Counted from the first letter of the stretch, positions 41,036 to 50,440 are shown. The stretch is DNA of 64,000 nt from Variovorax sp. EL159 (GCF_900100965.1 NZ_FMUJ01000005.1:186001-250000), one strand, 5' to 3'. Program-made: numbers and translations. The notes: generated by a model from the sequence alone, not told the origin.

Positions 41036-43264
41036 ATGCAATTCACCGAAGCCGCCGGGCCGAGCGCCCTGGACCGCGAGCGCGTGCTGGGCCGCCCGCT
41101 GGACCGCATCGACGGGCCGCTCAAGGTCAGCGGCAAGGCCCGCTACAGCTACGAGTATCACGACGAAGTGCCCGATGCCGCTTACGGCTGGATCGTGCTC
41201 GCGGGCATCGGCAAGGGCCGCATTGCGCGCATCGACACGGCCGAAGCGCAGCGCGCGCCGGGCGTGCTGCTGGTCTACACCTACGCCAACGTGCCGCGCA
41301 TGGCACCAAAGGGGCGCGCCAACGTGGTGTCGCAGCTCTCAGGGCCGGAGGTGCAGCAGCACGGCCAGGCGGTGGCCTTCGTGGTGGCGCAGACCTTCGA
41401 GCAGGCGCGCGCGGCCGCGTTCCTGATCCGCATCGACTACGAACGCGGCGCGGGTCGCTTCGACCTCGTGGCCGCGCAGGCCACAGCCCCCAAGCCCGGC
41501 GACGACCCCAGCGCCGGCAGCGAGAGCGCGGCCGACACGGCGGTGGGCGATTTCCAGGGCGCGTTCGACACGGCGCCCGTCACGCTCGATGCGACCTACA
41601 CCACGCCCGACCAGCATCCCGCGATGATGGAACCGCAGGCCACCACCGCGCGCTGGGACGGCGACCGGCTCACGCTCTACACCTCGCACCAGATGCCGAA
41701 CTGGGCCGCGGGCGACGTGGCGGCGATGCTCGACGTGCCGGCCGAACAGGTGCGCGTGGTCTCGGCCTTCGTCGGCGGCGGCTTCGGCTCCAAGCTGCGC
41801 ACGCATGCCGATGCGGTGCTCTCCGCCTTCGCCGCGCGCGAGTTGCGAAGGCCGGTGAAGACGGCGCTGGCGCGCGAGCAATTGCTCAACCACACGACAC
41901 GCCGCGCTGCGACCATCCAGCGCGTGCGGCTCGGCGCCACGCCCGACGGCCGGCTCACCGCCATCGGCCACGAGACCTGGACCAGCAACCTGCCAGGCCG
42001 CAGCTACTACGAGGGCGCATCGCGCCAGACGCGCCTGCTCTATGCCGCCCCGAACCGCATGACGGCGCACCGCGTGGCCGCGCTCGACCTGCCCGAAGCC
42101 GCCGCCATGCGCGCGCCGGCCACCGCCAGCGGCCAGCTGGCCTTCGAGGTGGCGCTCGACGAACTCGCGGAAAAGCTGCGCATCGACCCGGTGCAACTGC
42201 GCATCCTCAACGACAGCCCACACGACCCTGAGCGCGGTCCGTCGCGCCCGTACTCGGGGCGCAAGCTGGTCGAGTGCCTGCGCGAAGGCGCGCGGCGCTT
42301 CGGCTGGGCCAACAGAAACCCCGTGCCCGCGCAGATGCGCGATGGCCGCTGGCTGGTCGGCATGGGCGTGGCCAGCGCCATCCATCACCACACGGTGCGG
42401 CCGTCGAGCGCAAAGCTGAACCTCGATGCGCAGGGCCGGCTGCTGATCGAAACCTCGATGACCGACATCGGCACCGGCACCTACACCGTGCTGGCGCAGA
42501 TCGCGGCCGAGATGACCGGCATTCCGATGGACCGCATCGGCGTGCGGCTGGGCGACACGGCGCTTCCCATGGGCGCGGGGTCGATCGCTTCGGTGGGCGC
42601 GTCGAGCGCCGGTGCCTCGGTGTTCGATGGCTGCCAGCAACTGTGTCGCCTGCTCGCGCAGCGCGCCGGCTTCGATGCACAGAAGGCGCGCTTCGAGCGT
42701 GGCCGCATCGCCCTGGGGCGCCGCTCGCACGGGCTCGGCGAACTGGCTGGCGCGGAGGGCCTCAGCGTGCTTGGCAACATCGAGCCCGGCGACCTGCACC
42801 GCCGCTATGCGCAGGCCGCGTTCGGCGCCCATTTCTGCGAGGTGGGCGTGGACATCGACACCGGCGAGACGCGCGTGCGCCGCATGCTCGGCGTGTTCGC
42901 GGCGGGGCGCATCCTCAACATGAAGACCGCGCGCAGCCAGGCCATCGGCGGCATGGTGTTCGGCGTGGGCGCGGCGCTGACCGAAGAGGCGGTGGTCGAC
43001 GTGCACCACGGCTACTTCGTCAACCACGACATGGCCGAGTACCTGGTGCCGGTGCACGCCGACATTCCGGACATCGACGCCGTGTACCTGCAAGACGCCG
43101 ACGACCTTGCGAGCCCGATCAAGTCGAAGGGCATCGGCGAGCTGGGCACCTGCGGCTCGGGCGCGGTGGTGGCGAATGCGATCTACAACGCGACCGGCGT
43201 GCGCGTGCGGAACTACCCGATCACGCTCGACAAGCTGCTGCCGGGCTTGCCGGTGCGTGCTTGA
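41036..43264 (+). CDS. paoC: Periplasmic aldehyde oxidase, molybdenum subunit PaoC (YagR)
   Basis: A 742-residue catalytic subunit holding the molybdopterin cofactor. Domain order: a/b hammerhead (about 20-140, DRIDGPLKVSGKARYSYE), then the molybdenum-binding domain with AFVGGGFGSK, GSIASVGASSAGASVFDG and, near the end, KSKGIGELGTCGSG with the active-site glutamate. It converts aldehydes to acids with water as oxygen donor. AAAGAGCAGG precedes the ATG. In E. coli the complex needs the maturation factor PaoD encoded next to paoC; no such gene follows here. The next gene encodes an unrelated lipoprotein. Confidence 0.94.
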   Translation: MQFTEAAGPSALDRERVLGRPLDRIDGPLKVSGKARYSYEYHDEVPDAAYGWIVLAGIGKGRIARIDTAEAQRAPGVLLVYTYANVPRMAPKGRANVVSQLSGPEVQQHGQAVAFVVAQTFEQARAAAFLIRIDYERGAGRFDLVAAQATAPKPGDDPSAGSESAADTAVGDFQGAFDTAPVTLDATYTTPDQHPAMMEPQATTARWDGDRLTLYTSHQMPNWAAGDVAAMLDVPAEQVRVVSAFVGGGFGSKLRTHADAVLSAFAARELRRPVKTALAREQLLNHTTRRAATIQRVRLGATPDGRLTAIGHETWTSNLPGRSYYEGASRQTRLLYAAPNRMTAHRVAALDLPEAAAMRAPATASGQLAFEVALDELAEKLRIDPVQLRILNDSPHDPERGPSRPYSGRKLVECLREGARRFGWANRNPVPAQMRDGRWLVGMGVASAIHHHTVRPSSAKLNLDAQGRLLIETSMTDIGTGTYTVLAQIAAEMTGIPMDRIGVRLGDTALPMGAGSIASVGASSAGASVFDGCQQLCRLLAQRAGFDAQKARFERGRIALGRRSHGLGELAGAEGLSVLGNIEPGDLHRRYAQAAFGAHFCEVGVDIDTGETRVRRMLGVFAAGRILNMKTARSQAIGGMVFGVGAALTEEAVVDVHHGYFVNHDMAEYLVPVHADIPDIDAVYLQDADDLASPIKSKGIGELGTCGSGAVVANAIYNATGVRVRNYPITLDKLLPGLPVRA

Positions 43265-43296
43265 ATGGCGGCGTTGCCACGCGCCACCAACTTGCC

Positions 43297-44919
43297 ATGC
43301 CCAACACTGCCGCTGCCTTGATTGCCACGCTGACGCGCAAGCTCCTGCTGGCCATTGCGGCGTGCGGCGTCCTGTGGCTTACCGGGTGCGCGACGCTGCC
43401 GGACGAAGGGCCACGCACCGCCAGCACCTCGTTGCCCGTGCAGGGCCCGGCCACGCCGCTCGACCGGATCGCCACCGCGTCGATGGAGGGGGCCGACGCC
43501 GGCGCCAGCGGCTTTCGGCTGATGCTGGGCCTGGCCAGCATGGACACGCGCCTCGTGCTGCTGCGCGGCGCGCAACGCTCGCTCGACCTGCAGTACTACC
43601 ACCTGCACAACGATGCGACCGGCCGGCTGGTGCTGCGGGAGTTGCGCAACGCGGCCCAGCGCGGCGTGCGCGTGCGGCTGCTCGTGGACGACCTCTACAC
43701 GGAAGACATCGACGCCCTGCTCGAAGGGCTGGGCGCCTACCCGAACGTGGAAGTGCGCATCTTCAATCCCTTTCCCACGCGCGGTGCCACGGCCACCCGC
43801 TTCGGCCTTGCGCTGTTCGACTTCGCGCGCGTCAATCGCCGCATGCACAACAAGCTGTTCGTGGCGGACGGCGTGCTGGCCGTGGCCGGTGGGCGCAACC
43901 TCGGCGACGTGTACTTCATGCGCGATGCCGACGACAACTTCTTCGACTACGACGTGCTTGTGGCGGGCGCGGTGCTGCCGCAGATGGGAAGCCTCTTCGA
44001 CGAATACTGGAACGCGCCGCAGGTGCGCACCGCGGCGTCGGTGTTGCGCGCGCCGGCCGACCCCGGTGCAGCTCGCCGCGATTTCGACGCGAGGGTGGAT
44101 GGCCCCGACACGCCCGAACCGGTTCCGTTTCGCACGGCCGATCCGTCGGGCCGCGTCACCCTGGGCGACGAACTGAAGGCGGGCCGTGTGAAGCTCGCCT
44201 TCGGCACGGCACAGGCTTTCGCCGATTCGCCGGCCAAGGCCTGGGGCCAGATGGAGACGCGGCGCCTGCCCAGTGGTGCGCTCATCGACACCAGCCGCCG
44301 GCTGCTGGGCGAGGCGGCGCAGCAGGCGCAATCCGAAATTCTCACGTCGTCGCCGTACTTCGTGCCGGGCGCGGCGGCGCTCGAGGGCATGCGGCGCAAC
44401 GCGGCGCGGGGCATCCGGCAGACGCTCATCACCAATTCGCTGGCGGCCACCGACGAGCCGGTGGTCCACACCGGCTACCGCCGTTATCGCGCCCGCCTGC
44501 TGCAGGACGGCATGCAGATCTACGAGATCCATCCGAACGCGAGTCGGGCGCTGTTCGTCGGCAACATCGGCGCGGGCGCGCAGGTGCGGCTGCACACCAA
44601 GGCGCTGGTGATCGACCGCAAGACTCTCTTACTTGGCTCGGTCAACATGGACCCGCGCTCGGACGCGCTGAACACCGAGTTCGGCCTGCGCATCGATTGC
44701 CCCGCGCTGGCCGAAGAGGCGCACGCCTTCTTCGGCGAACTGATGCAGCACGCGGCCTTCCAGGTCCGGCTCAAGCCGGGCAGCGACAGCGCGCTGGAGT
44801 GGTGGCGCGTGGACAGCGACCCGCCGGTGAAGGAGACCGACGAAGAGCCCGGCGCGGACCTGGCGACGCGCGCCAAGCTCTATCTGCAGTCGCTGGTGAT
44901 TCCCGAGTCGATGCTTTAA
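43297..44919 (+). CDS. Phospholipase D-like lipoprotein (cardiolipin synthase type)
   Basis: A 540-residue envelope protein. A hydrophobic signal ends in the lipobox LTGC (cysteine near residue 31). Two phospholipase-D HKD motifs follow: MHNKLFVADGVLAVAGGRN and LHTKALVIDRKTLLLGSVNMDPRS, each with its His, Lys and Asp, so the dimer-like active site is complete. Related proteins (ClsC/YmdC-like or uncharacterised PLD lipoproteins) make cardiolipin or cleave phospholipids. The lipid anchor places it in the periplasmic face of the envelope. The start is uncertain: ATG 43297 lacks a ribosome site; a TTG at 43261 overlapping the paoC stop is possible. Confidence 0.88.
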   Translation: MPNTAAALIATLTRKLLLAIAACGVLWLTGCATLPDEGPRTASTSLPVQGPATPLDRIATASMEGADAGASGFRLMLGLASMDTRLVLLRGAQRSLDLQYYHLHNDATGRLVLRELRNAAQRGVRVRLLVDDLYTEDIDALLEGLGAYPNVEVRIFNPFPTRGATATRFGLALFDFARVNRRMHNKLFVADGVLAVAGGRNLGDVYFMRDADDNFFDYDVLVAGAVLPQMGSLFDEYWNAPQVRTAASVLRAPADPGAARRDFDARVDGPDTPEPVPFRTADPSGRVTLGDELKAGRVKLAFGTAQAFADSPAKAWGQMETRRLPSGALIDTSRRLLGEAAQQAQSEILTSSPYFVPGAAALEGMRRNAARGIRQTLITNSLAATDEPVVHTGYRRYRARLLQDGMQIYEIHPNASRALFVGNIGAGAQVRLHTKALVIDRKTLLLGSVNMDPRSDALNTEFGLRIDCPALAEEAHAFFGELMQHAAFQVRLKPGSDSALEWWRVDSDPPVKETDEEPGADLATRAKLYLQSLVIPESML

Positions 44920-45893
44920 GACGCGCTGCGGCCCAGCACGCCGGCGAACATGTCCGAATCGACATTGCCGCCGCTCACGCTGATGCCCACCGTCTTGCCG
45001 CGCCAACGCTCCTGCTGCTGAAGCGCAGCAGCCAACGCAGCAGCACCCGCACCTTCAGCCACGTTGTGCGTGTCGCTGAAGAGGATGCGCATGGATTCGG
45101 CGATCTCGTCGTCGGTGACGGTGATGACGTCGTCCGCTTCGCGCAGGATCACCTCGACCGATTCGGGCACCGGCGTGCGGCACGCCATGCCGTCGGCCAG
45201 CCGCGTCGTCACCGGCGATTCGACGGGCTTGCGCGCACGGAAGGAATCGCGGTACGCCGTGGCATGCGCGGACACCACGCCGATGAGCTTTGTCTTTGCG
45301 CCGCAATGCGCGCGCGCGGCGGCCGCGGCGGCAAAGCCGGAGCCCAGGCCGATGGGCACGAAGAGCACGTCGGGCGGCGTGTCTTGCAGCGCGCTGAAGA
45401 ACTCCACGTACGCGGTCGACACGCCCCGCACCAGCTCGCGGTGGAACGAAGGCACGCGGTGCAAAGCATCGCGCTCGGCCAGCACGGCCGCGTGTTCGGC
45501 GGCGGCCTGGAAGTCGTCGCCATGCTCGACCAGCGTGACGCCCAGCGCGCGCATCGCGGCATTCTTTTCGAGCGAGTTGCCATGCGGCACCACGATGGTG
45601 GCGGCCAGCCCGTGGCGCCGCGCCGCGAAGCCGACCGACTGGCCGTGGTTGCCGCGCGTGGCGCTGATCACGTGGCGCACCTGGGGCTGCTCGCGCGCGA
45701 CGGTCTCGAAGTAGGTCAGGCCGCCGCGGATCTTGAAGGCGCCGGCCGGCGTGTGGTTCTCGTGCTTGGCCCAGACCTTGGCGCCCAGGCGCTGCGCGAG
45801 CAGCGGCCATGCGTATTGCGGCGTGGGTGGCATGGCCGCGTGCACGGTGCGCTGCGCGGCTTCGATCTCTTCACGGGTGAATCTCACGGGCAT
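44916..45893 (-). CDS. Threonine/serine dehydratase-like PLP enzyme (catabolic type)
   Basis: A 325-residue fold-type II PLP enzyme. The cofactor lysine is K54 in AGAFKIRGGL; RGNHGQSVGFAAR is the substrate loop and ISVSGGNVDSD the phosphate region. There is no regulatory ACT domain, so it is of the catabolic type; threonine, serine or hydroxyaspartate dehydratase and racemase activities are all possible in this family. It lies 15 bases after the LysE-type exporter gene, the last of eleven same-strand genes. Its end overlaps the convergent lipoprotein gene by four bases. Confidence 0.88.
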   Translation of the reverse strand: MPVRFTREEIEAAQRTVHAAMPPTPQYAWPLLAQRLGAKVWAKHENHTPAGAFKIRGGLTYFETVAREQPQVRHVISATRGNHGQSVGFAARRHGLAATIVVPHGNSLEKNAAMRALGVTLVEHGDDFQAAAEHAAVLAERDALHRVPSFHRELVRGVSTAYVEFFSALQDTPPDVLFVPIGLGSGFAAAAAARAHCGAKTKLIGVVSAHATAYRDSFRARKPVESPVTTRLADGMACRTPVPESVEVILREADDVITVTDDEIAESMRILFSDTHNVAEGAGAAALAAALQQQERWRGKTVGISVSGGNVDSDMFAGVLGRSAS

Positions 45894-45908
45894 CCTTGGT
45901 CGGGGGAG

Positions 45909-46541
45909 TTACTTGCGTTCGGTCAGCGCCACGCGCACGGCCAGTGCGGCCAGCACGCTGCCCATCACGTAGCGTTGCGCGCGCAGCCAGCCCGCGCTTT
46001 GCGACAGCACGGCGGTGATGCTGGCAGCGCCGACGATCATCACCGTGTTGACCGCCGCGCTGGTGGTCATCTGCGCGATGCCCAACTGCAGGCTCTGCAG
46101 CAGCACCGAGCCGCGCTCGGGGTGGATGAACTGCGGAAAGAACGAGAGGTAGAACATCGCCACCTTCGGGTTCAGCAGGTTCGTGAGAAAGCCCATGCGG
46201 AACAGCTTGGCCGGCGGATCGGCCGGCAGCACGCGGGCCTCGAAGGGCGCATTGCCGCCGGGCTTGACGGCCTGCCACGCGAGCCACAGCAGGTAGGCCG
46301 CGCCGGCAAGGCGGATGGCGTCGAACGCGATCGGCACCGCCAGCAGCAACGCAGTGAGGCCGAGCGCCGCCGCGAGCAGATGGACCAGGAAAGCCATCAG
46401 CACGCCACCCAGCGAGATCAAGCCGGCGCGGCGGCCCTGGATCAGCGTGCGCGAAACGCAATAGATCATGTTGGGCCCCGGCGTGAGCGCGAGCAGCAGC
46501 GAGGCGAGGGCGAACCAGGCGATTTCTGTGAGGCTCAACAT
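45909..46541 (-). CDS. LysE/RhtB family amino-acid exporter (first of three)
   Basis: A 210-residue inner-membrane exporter with about six segments. The family marker is LLLALTPGPNMIYCVSRTLIQGR in the first helix, and FRMGFLTNLLNPKVAMFYLSFFPQFI in the central helix. LysE/RhtB proteins expel amino acids such as threonine, homoserine, lysine or arginine using the proton gradient. It sits two bases after the VOC gene and 15 before a threonine-dehydratase-like gene, hinting that its substrate is threonine-like (inference). Confidence 0.9.
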   Translation of the reverse strand: MLSLTEIAWFALASLLLALTPGPNMIYCVSRTLIQGRRAGLISLGGVLMAFLVHLLAAALGLTALLLAVPIAFDAIRLAGAAYLLWLAWQAVKPGGNAPFEARVLPADPPAKLFRMGFLTNLLNPKVAMFYLSFFPQFIHPERGSVLLQSLQLGIAQMTTSAAVNTVMIVGAASITAVLSQSAGWLRAQRYVMGSVLAALAVRVALTERK

Positions 46542-46543
46542 GG

Positions 46544-47236
46544 TCAGAGTCCTTGGGATTCGAGGGTGACGGGGCCGCGCGGCGTGTCGAGCACGGCCAC
46601 GAGGTTGGGCGGGCCGGCGGTGACCGCCATGTCGGTCATGCCGATGGTCGACAGCGCCGCCGAGAGGTCGGCCGCGCGCGGATGCGCGGCACGCAGCGCG
46701 CGCATCGCAAGGCCCACGTCTGGCAGCGTGTCGGTCGGGTGCACCGGACCCCACTGGATCAGCGTGGGCAGCGCGCCGTAGAAGAGCCGCTGGCCGTCGT
46801 CGCGCACGCTGATCTGCCATTCGAGCCGGCCGGCCGGCGTGTCGCGCGAGGCTTCGAGCAAGGGGCCGCGGTCGATGTGTGCGTGTTCGTCGTGCGCGAG
46901 CGCGTGCAGCGCGGCATGCGCATCGGGCACGCGCGCGACGAAGTGGATCAGGCGCGGGCCGCGTTGTGCCAGGCCCGCTTGCAGCGCGCCATCGTCGAGA
47001 TCGAACCAGCGGCGCGTGCCCGGGCGCGAGGGCCGCTTGCCGGGCTCGATCGCGATGATCTCCATGTAGGTGGCCGGAAAGGCGTCGCTTGCGATGTTCA
47101 GCAGCCGGTTGTGCGTGCCCATCAGCGGATGCGAGCCGCCCGGCCCCGGCACGACGCCGAGCGTGGCTTCGCACCACGCCACGCCTTCGGCGAGCGAGGC
47201 GGCGGCGATCACGAGGTGGTCGATGCGGGCGTGCAT
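46544..47236 (-). CDS. VOC / glyoxalase-like domain protein
   Basis: A 230-residue protein with the glyoxalase-like (Glyoxalase_3) layout: DHLVIAAASLAEGVAWCEATLGVVPGPGGSHPLMGTHNRLLNI, then YMEIIAIEP and FVARVPDAHAALHAL. This subgroup of the vicinal-oxygen-chelate fold is of unknown substrate. Metal ligands can be suggested (H7 and the glutamate of MEII) but not proved. It lies 13 bases after a PhzF-type gene and 2 before the exporter, in the amino-acid array. Confidence 0.82.
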   Translation of the reverse strand: MHARIDHLVIAAASLAEGVAWCEATLGVVPGPGGSHPLMGTHNRLLNIASDAFPATYMEIIAIEPGKRPSRPGTRRWFDLDDGALQAGLAQRGPRLIHFVARVPDAHAALHALAHDEHAHIDRGPLLEASRDTPAGRLEWQISVRDDGQRLFYGALPTLIQWGPVHPTDTLPDVGLAMRALRAAHPRAADLSAALSTIGMTDMAVTAGPPNLVAVLDTPRGPVTLESQGL

Positions 47237-47249
47237 GGCGCGGTGCGGG

Positions 47250-48182
47250 CTACAGCGTGACGGTGCCGTCGATGCAGGTCACGGCATCGCCGCCGACCCA
47301 GATCTTTCCTTCGGCGTCGCGCTCGATGTACACGCGGCCGGCGCGGCCCAGGCACTGGCCTTGCGCGGCCAGGTAGCGCTCGGGCATGTGGCCGTCGGCG
47401 ATCAGCCATTCGGCCAGGCTGGCGTTGAGGCTGCCGGTGACCGGGTCTTCCTGCACGCCGACCGGCTCGGCGAAGGCGCGCACTTCGAGGTCGATCTTCG
47501 CGCCGTCGTTGTACTCGGCGGCACGGCGGTTGCCGAAGGCGCGCGCCTCGCGGTTCGAGCGGCCGATCAGCGGCGAGGTGTCGAGCGCCGTGGGCACGCC
47601 GGCCACGCCGGCCTTCACGCCCAGTTCGCGGAGCGTGCGGTGGTCGGGCTGCAACTGCAGCACCGCGTCGGCGTCATTGACCAGCAGGCCGAACCAGACC
47701 GGGCCGTTGTCGAGCACCTGCGCCGCGATGATCTGCTGCGCCTTCAGGCCCAGCGCGCCGGCCACCTTGGCCAGCAACGCAGGGCTCGGTGCGCTGCGCT
47801 TGAGCGGCGGTGCGGCAAAGGCCAGCCGTTCGCCTTCGCGCCGCAGCGGCACGAGGCCCGCGCCGCATTCCTGCACCACAAGGCCGGCCGCCTTGGGCTT
47901 GCCGCCGGCGCGCAGCCAGGCATGGCAGCTGCCGATGGTCGGATGGCCGGCAAAGGGCAGCTCGCCGCCGGGCGTGAAGATGCGCACGCGGTAGTCGGCG
48001 GTCGGTGCCGTGGGCGGCAGAAGGAAGGTGGTTTCGGACAGGTTGGTCCACTGCGCAAAGCGCTGCATCGCGGCATCGTCGAGGTCGGTGCCGTCGACAA
48101 CCACGGCAAGCGGGTTGCCTCGGTAGGCCGTGGCGGTGAAGACGTCGACTTGCTGGAAGGGGCGGGATTTCATCGGGTTCAT
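47250..48182 (-). CDS. PhzF family isomerase-like protein (first of two)
   Basis: A 310-residue protein with the diaminopimelate-epimerase fold of PhzF. FQQVDVFTATAYRGNPLAVV is the start block, NLSETTFLLPP holds the presumed catalytic glutamate and FTPGGELPFAGHPTIGS the second block. PhzF isomerises dihydro-hydroxyanthranilate in phenazine synthesis, but no other phz genes are present and most family members have unknown substrates. ATG at 48182 overlaps the GST stop (ATGA); a second ATG three codons on is an alternative. The protein differs markedly from the second PhzF at 48876. Confidence 0.88.
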   Translation of the reverse strand: MNPMKSRPFQQVDVFTATAYRGNPLAVVVDGTDLDDAAMQRFAQWTNLSETTFLLPPTAPTADYRVRIFTPGGELPFAGHPTIGSCHAWLRAGGKPKAAGLVVQECGAGLVPLRREGERLAFAAPPLKRSAPSPALLAKVAGALGLKAQQIIAAQVLDNGPVWFGLLVNDADAVLQLQPDHRTLRELGVKAGVAGVPTALDTSPLIGRSNREARAFGNRRAAEYNDGAKIDLEVRAFAEPVGVQEDPVTGSLNASLAEWLIADGHMPERYLAAQGQCLGRAGRVYIERDAEGKIWVGGDAVTCIDGTVTL

Positions 48183-48820
48183 TCAAGAGAAAGGTCGAGC
48201 ACACCGCGTGCGCCCGGGCGGGAAAGAAGGTCGGCGTACCAGCGCTCGACGTTCGGCCAGCTCGGCCGGTGGTACTCGGCGGCCGGCAAGCCGAACCAGC
48301 GGTGGGCTTCGCAGCCGACGGGGATGTCGGCCATGGTGAAGCGCTCGCCGGCCATGTAGGGCCGTTGCGCGAGGTGGGCGTCGAGCATGGCGAACAGCGC
48401 TTCGCTCTGGCGCACCGAGGCATCGATGAGCGCGGGCTGGCGCTCCGACGGCGGCGTGCGCACCCATTGCACGAAAGCATCGCGGCTGGCGCGGTTCAGC
48501 GTGGTCTGCTGCCAGTCCATCCAGCGCTCGGCGTCGAAGCGCGCGGGCAGCTCGGCCGGATAGAACTCGCCGTGCGAGTGCCGGGCGCAGAGGTAGCGCA
48601 CGATCACGTTCGACTCCCAGAGCGTCACGTGCCCGGCGCCTTCGCCGTCGTCGATGGTGGGCACCATCGCGTTCGGATTGAGCGCGAGGTACTCAGGCGT
48701 CTGCACCACGCCGAACTTGCCGCCGGCCTCGGTGCGCTGGAAATCGAGCCCGAGTTCCTGCGCGCACCACACCACCTTGCGGACGTTGATCGAGCTGATG
48801 CGGCCCCAGATGTTGAGCAT
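48179..48820 (-). CDS. Glutathione S-transferase family protein
   Basis: A 213-residue GST. The thioredoxin-like N-terminal domain (1-80) has IWGRISSINVRKVVWCAQELGL, then NPNAMVPTIDDGEG and the glutathione-binding WESNVIVRYLC; the all-helical second domain has RPYMAGERFTMADIPVGCEAHRW. A serine or cysteine near residue 10-13 would serve the glutathione. It is coupled to the first PhzF gene by four bases, so the two probably act on the same compound. Its upstream leader is rich in A and purines, with AAAGAAAGAA near the start. Confidence 0.88.
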   Translation of the reverse strand: MLNIWGRISSINVRKVVWCAQELGLDFQRTEAGGKFGVVQTPEYLALNPNAMVPTIDDGEGAGHVTLWESNVIVRYLCARHSHGEFYPAELPARFDAERWMDWQQTTLNRASRDAFVQWVRTPPSERQPALIDASVRQSEALFAMLDAHLAQRPYMAGERFTMADIPVGCEAHRWFGLPAAEYHRPSWPNVERWYADLLSRPGARGVLDLSLE

Positions 48821-48875
48821 GGATGAGGTTCTTTCTTTGCTTGTTTCTTTGTTTGTTCGTTCTGTTCGACGGGGC

Positions 48876-49709
48876 TCAGGCGGTCATGACGCGCGCCGTG
48901 CCCGACACGCGGATCGAGCTGCCCGGCGTGGGCGGAATGTCGGCATGCAGGCGCGACAGCATGCCCATGTCTTCGCCCTGCACCACGTCGATGGCGCCGC
49001 CGTGGGGCCATGCGATGTCGCGCAGGTAACCGGCGAGCGCGGCCGTCGCCGCGCCGGTGGCCGGGTCTTCATACACGCCGCCGGAGGCGAAGGGGTTGCG
49101 CGTGTGAAAGCGCTGCGCGCTTTCGGCATGGACCAGCACGATGGTCGTCAGCTCCGCGCGCTGCATCAGCGCGCGGCCGGCCTCCAGCGCGTAGTGCATG
49201 GCGGACAGCGCCTTGCGGCTCCGGAGCGCCAGCACGAGGTGGTTCGCGCCGGCATGGGCCACGGCCGGTGGAATGCGGGGATCGAGATCGCCCGGCGCAT
49301 AGCCGAACAGGGCGAGTGCATCGGAGACCAGTTCGGGTGTTGCAGGCGCGCTGTGCGTGGGCGGCGATTGCAGCGCGGCGGCGATCACATCGCCATCGCG
49401 CCGGCCTTCCACCGTGATCTGCGCCTGGTTGAGCGTCAGTGCGAACACGCCGTCGCCGCGTTGCAGTGCGAGCGCGGCGCCCAGCGCAATGGTGGCGTGG
49501 CCGCAGAACGGCACTTCGGACTGCGGCGAGAAGTAGCGCACGCGCCAGCCGCCGCCGGTGGGTGCGGCGAAGGCGGTTTCAGAGAAGCCGACCTCTGCCG
49601 CGATGCGCTGCATCCGGGCTTCAGGTGGCAATGCATCGCCAATGACGACGCCGGCAGGGTTGCCGCCCGTCTCGCCATCCGAGAAGGCTGCGATCTTCAG
49701 AACGTTCAT
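48876..49709 (-). CDS. PhzF family isomerase-like protein (second of two)
   Basis: A 277-residue PhzF-fold protein. NVLKIAAFSDGETGGNPAGVVIGDAL, VGFSETAFAAP with the likely catalytic glutamate, and FSPQSEVPFCGHATIALGA with a cysteine next to the histidine identify the family, as does EDPATGAATAALAGYLRD near the C-terminus. Substrate unknown. It lies 13 bases after the second LysE-type exporter and 55 before the GST gene in the same array. The pair of divergent PhzF proteins within 1.7 kb is unusual. Confidence 0.88.
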   Translation of the reverse strand: MNVLKIAAFSDGETGGNPAGVVIGDALPPEARMQRIAAEVGFSETAFAAPTGGGWRVRYFSPQSEVPFCGHATIALGAALALQRGDGVFALTLNQAQITVEGRRDGDVIAAALQSPPTHSAPATPELVSDALALFGYAPGDLDPRIPPAVAHAGANHLVLALRSRKALSAMHYALEAGRALMQRAELTTIVLVHAESAQRFHTRNPFASGGVYEDPATGAATAALAGYLRDIAWPHGGAIDVVQGEDMGMLSRLHADIPPTPGSSIRVSGTARVMTA

Positions 49710-49722
49710 GGGGTGTTCGCCT

Positions 49723-50361
49723 TCAGCGGGGCGTGGGTCGGTCGAGGAAGAGCAGGCGCACGGCCAGCCCGAGCATCACGACGGCGAGCAGGTTGCTTTG
49801 CAGCCTGGCGGCGCCGGGGCGGCGTTCCAGCCAGCGGCCGACCTGGCCGCTACAGGCGCCGAGCAGCGTGTTGAAGGCCAAGGCGGCCATCGACAGCACC
49901 ACGCCGAGCTGCACCAGTTGCAGCGGCACGCTGCCGCGCGCCGGATCGACGAACTGCGGCAGGAAGACCATGAAGAACAGCAGCGCCTTCGGATTGACGA
50001 GGTTGTTCAGCAGCGCCATGCGCACGATGCGGCCAAAGCCGGCGGACTGTGCCTGCGCCCCAGGGCGAAGGACATTGCCGTTGCGCAGCGCCTGCACCGC
50101 GAGCCAGACCAGGTACAGCGCGCCCGCATAGCGCAGCACGTCGAACGAGGGCGGCCATGCGGCGATCAGCGCGGTCACGCCGGTGGCGGCGAACAGCGTG
50201 TGCACCAGGTCGGCGGCCGTGATGCCGACGGCCGCCGCGAAGCCGCCGCGCGGGCCGTGGGCCACGCCATGCGACATCACGAAAGCCATGTTCGGGCCCG
50301 GCGAGAGGAACAGCGCCAGCACCGCGAGCAGGAAGAGCGAGAGGGTTGCGAGTCCGATCAT
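49723..50361 (-). CDS. LysE/RhtB family amino-acid exporter (second of three)
   Basis: A 212-residue exporter with about six membrane segments; marker LALFLSPGPNMAFVMSHGVAHG and MALLNNLVNPKALLFFMVFLPQFVDP. I chose the ATG at 50361 (AGGA eight bases before) over one 19 codons upstream because the family begins at the first hydrophobic helix. It lies 79 bases after an aminotransferase gene and 13 before the second PhzF gene. Neutral or aromatic amino-acid derivatives are possible substrates. Confidence 0.9.
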   Translation of the reverse strand: MIGLATLSLFLLAVLALFLSPGPNMAFVMSHGVAHGPRGGFAAAVGITAADLVHTLFAATGVTALIAAWPPSFDVLRYAGALYLVWLAVQALRNGNVLRPGAQAQSAGFGRIVRMALLNNLVNPKALLFFMVFLPQFVDPARGSVPLQLVQLGVVLSMAALAFNTLLGACSGQVGRWLERRPGAARLQSNLLAVVMLGLAVRLLFLDRPTPR

Positions 50362-50440
50362 GAGGATGATCCTGGTCCGGGTCGGTTGTCGGGCCGCCCT
50401 GGCCGTGACGGTCGTCATGGCCAGGGGCGGTGGAGGGCGC

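Noticed and set aside
43107..46781. A plus-strand open frame of about 1220 codons across the lipoprotein, dehydratase and exporter genes
   Set aside because: It is an out-of-frame or antisense shadow of recognised genes with a low-complexity Arg/Ala composition.
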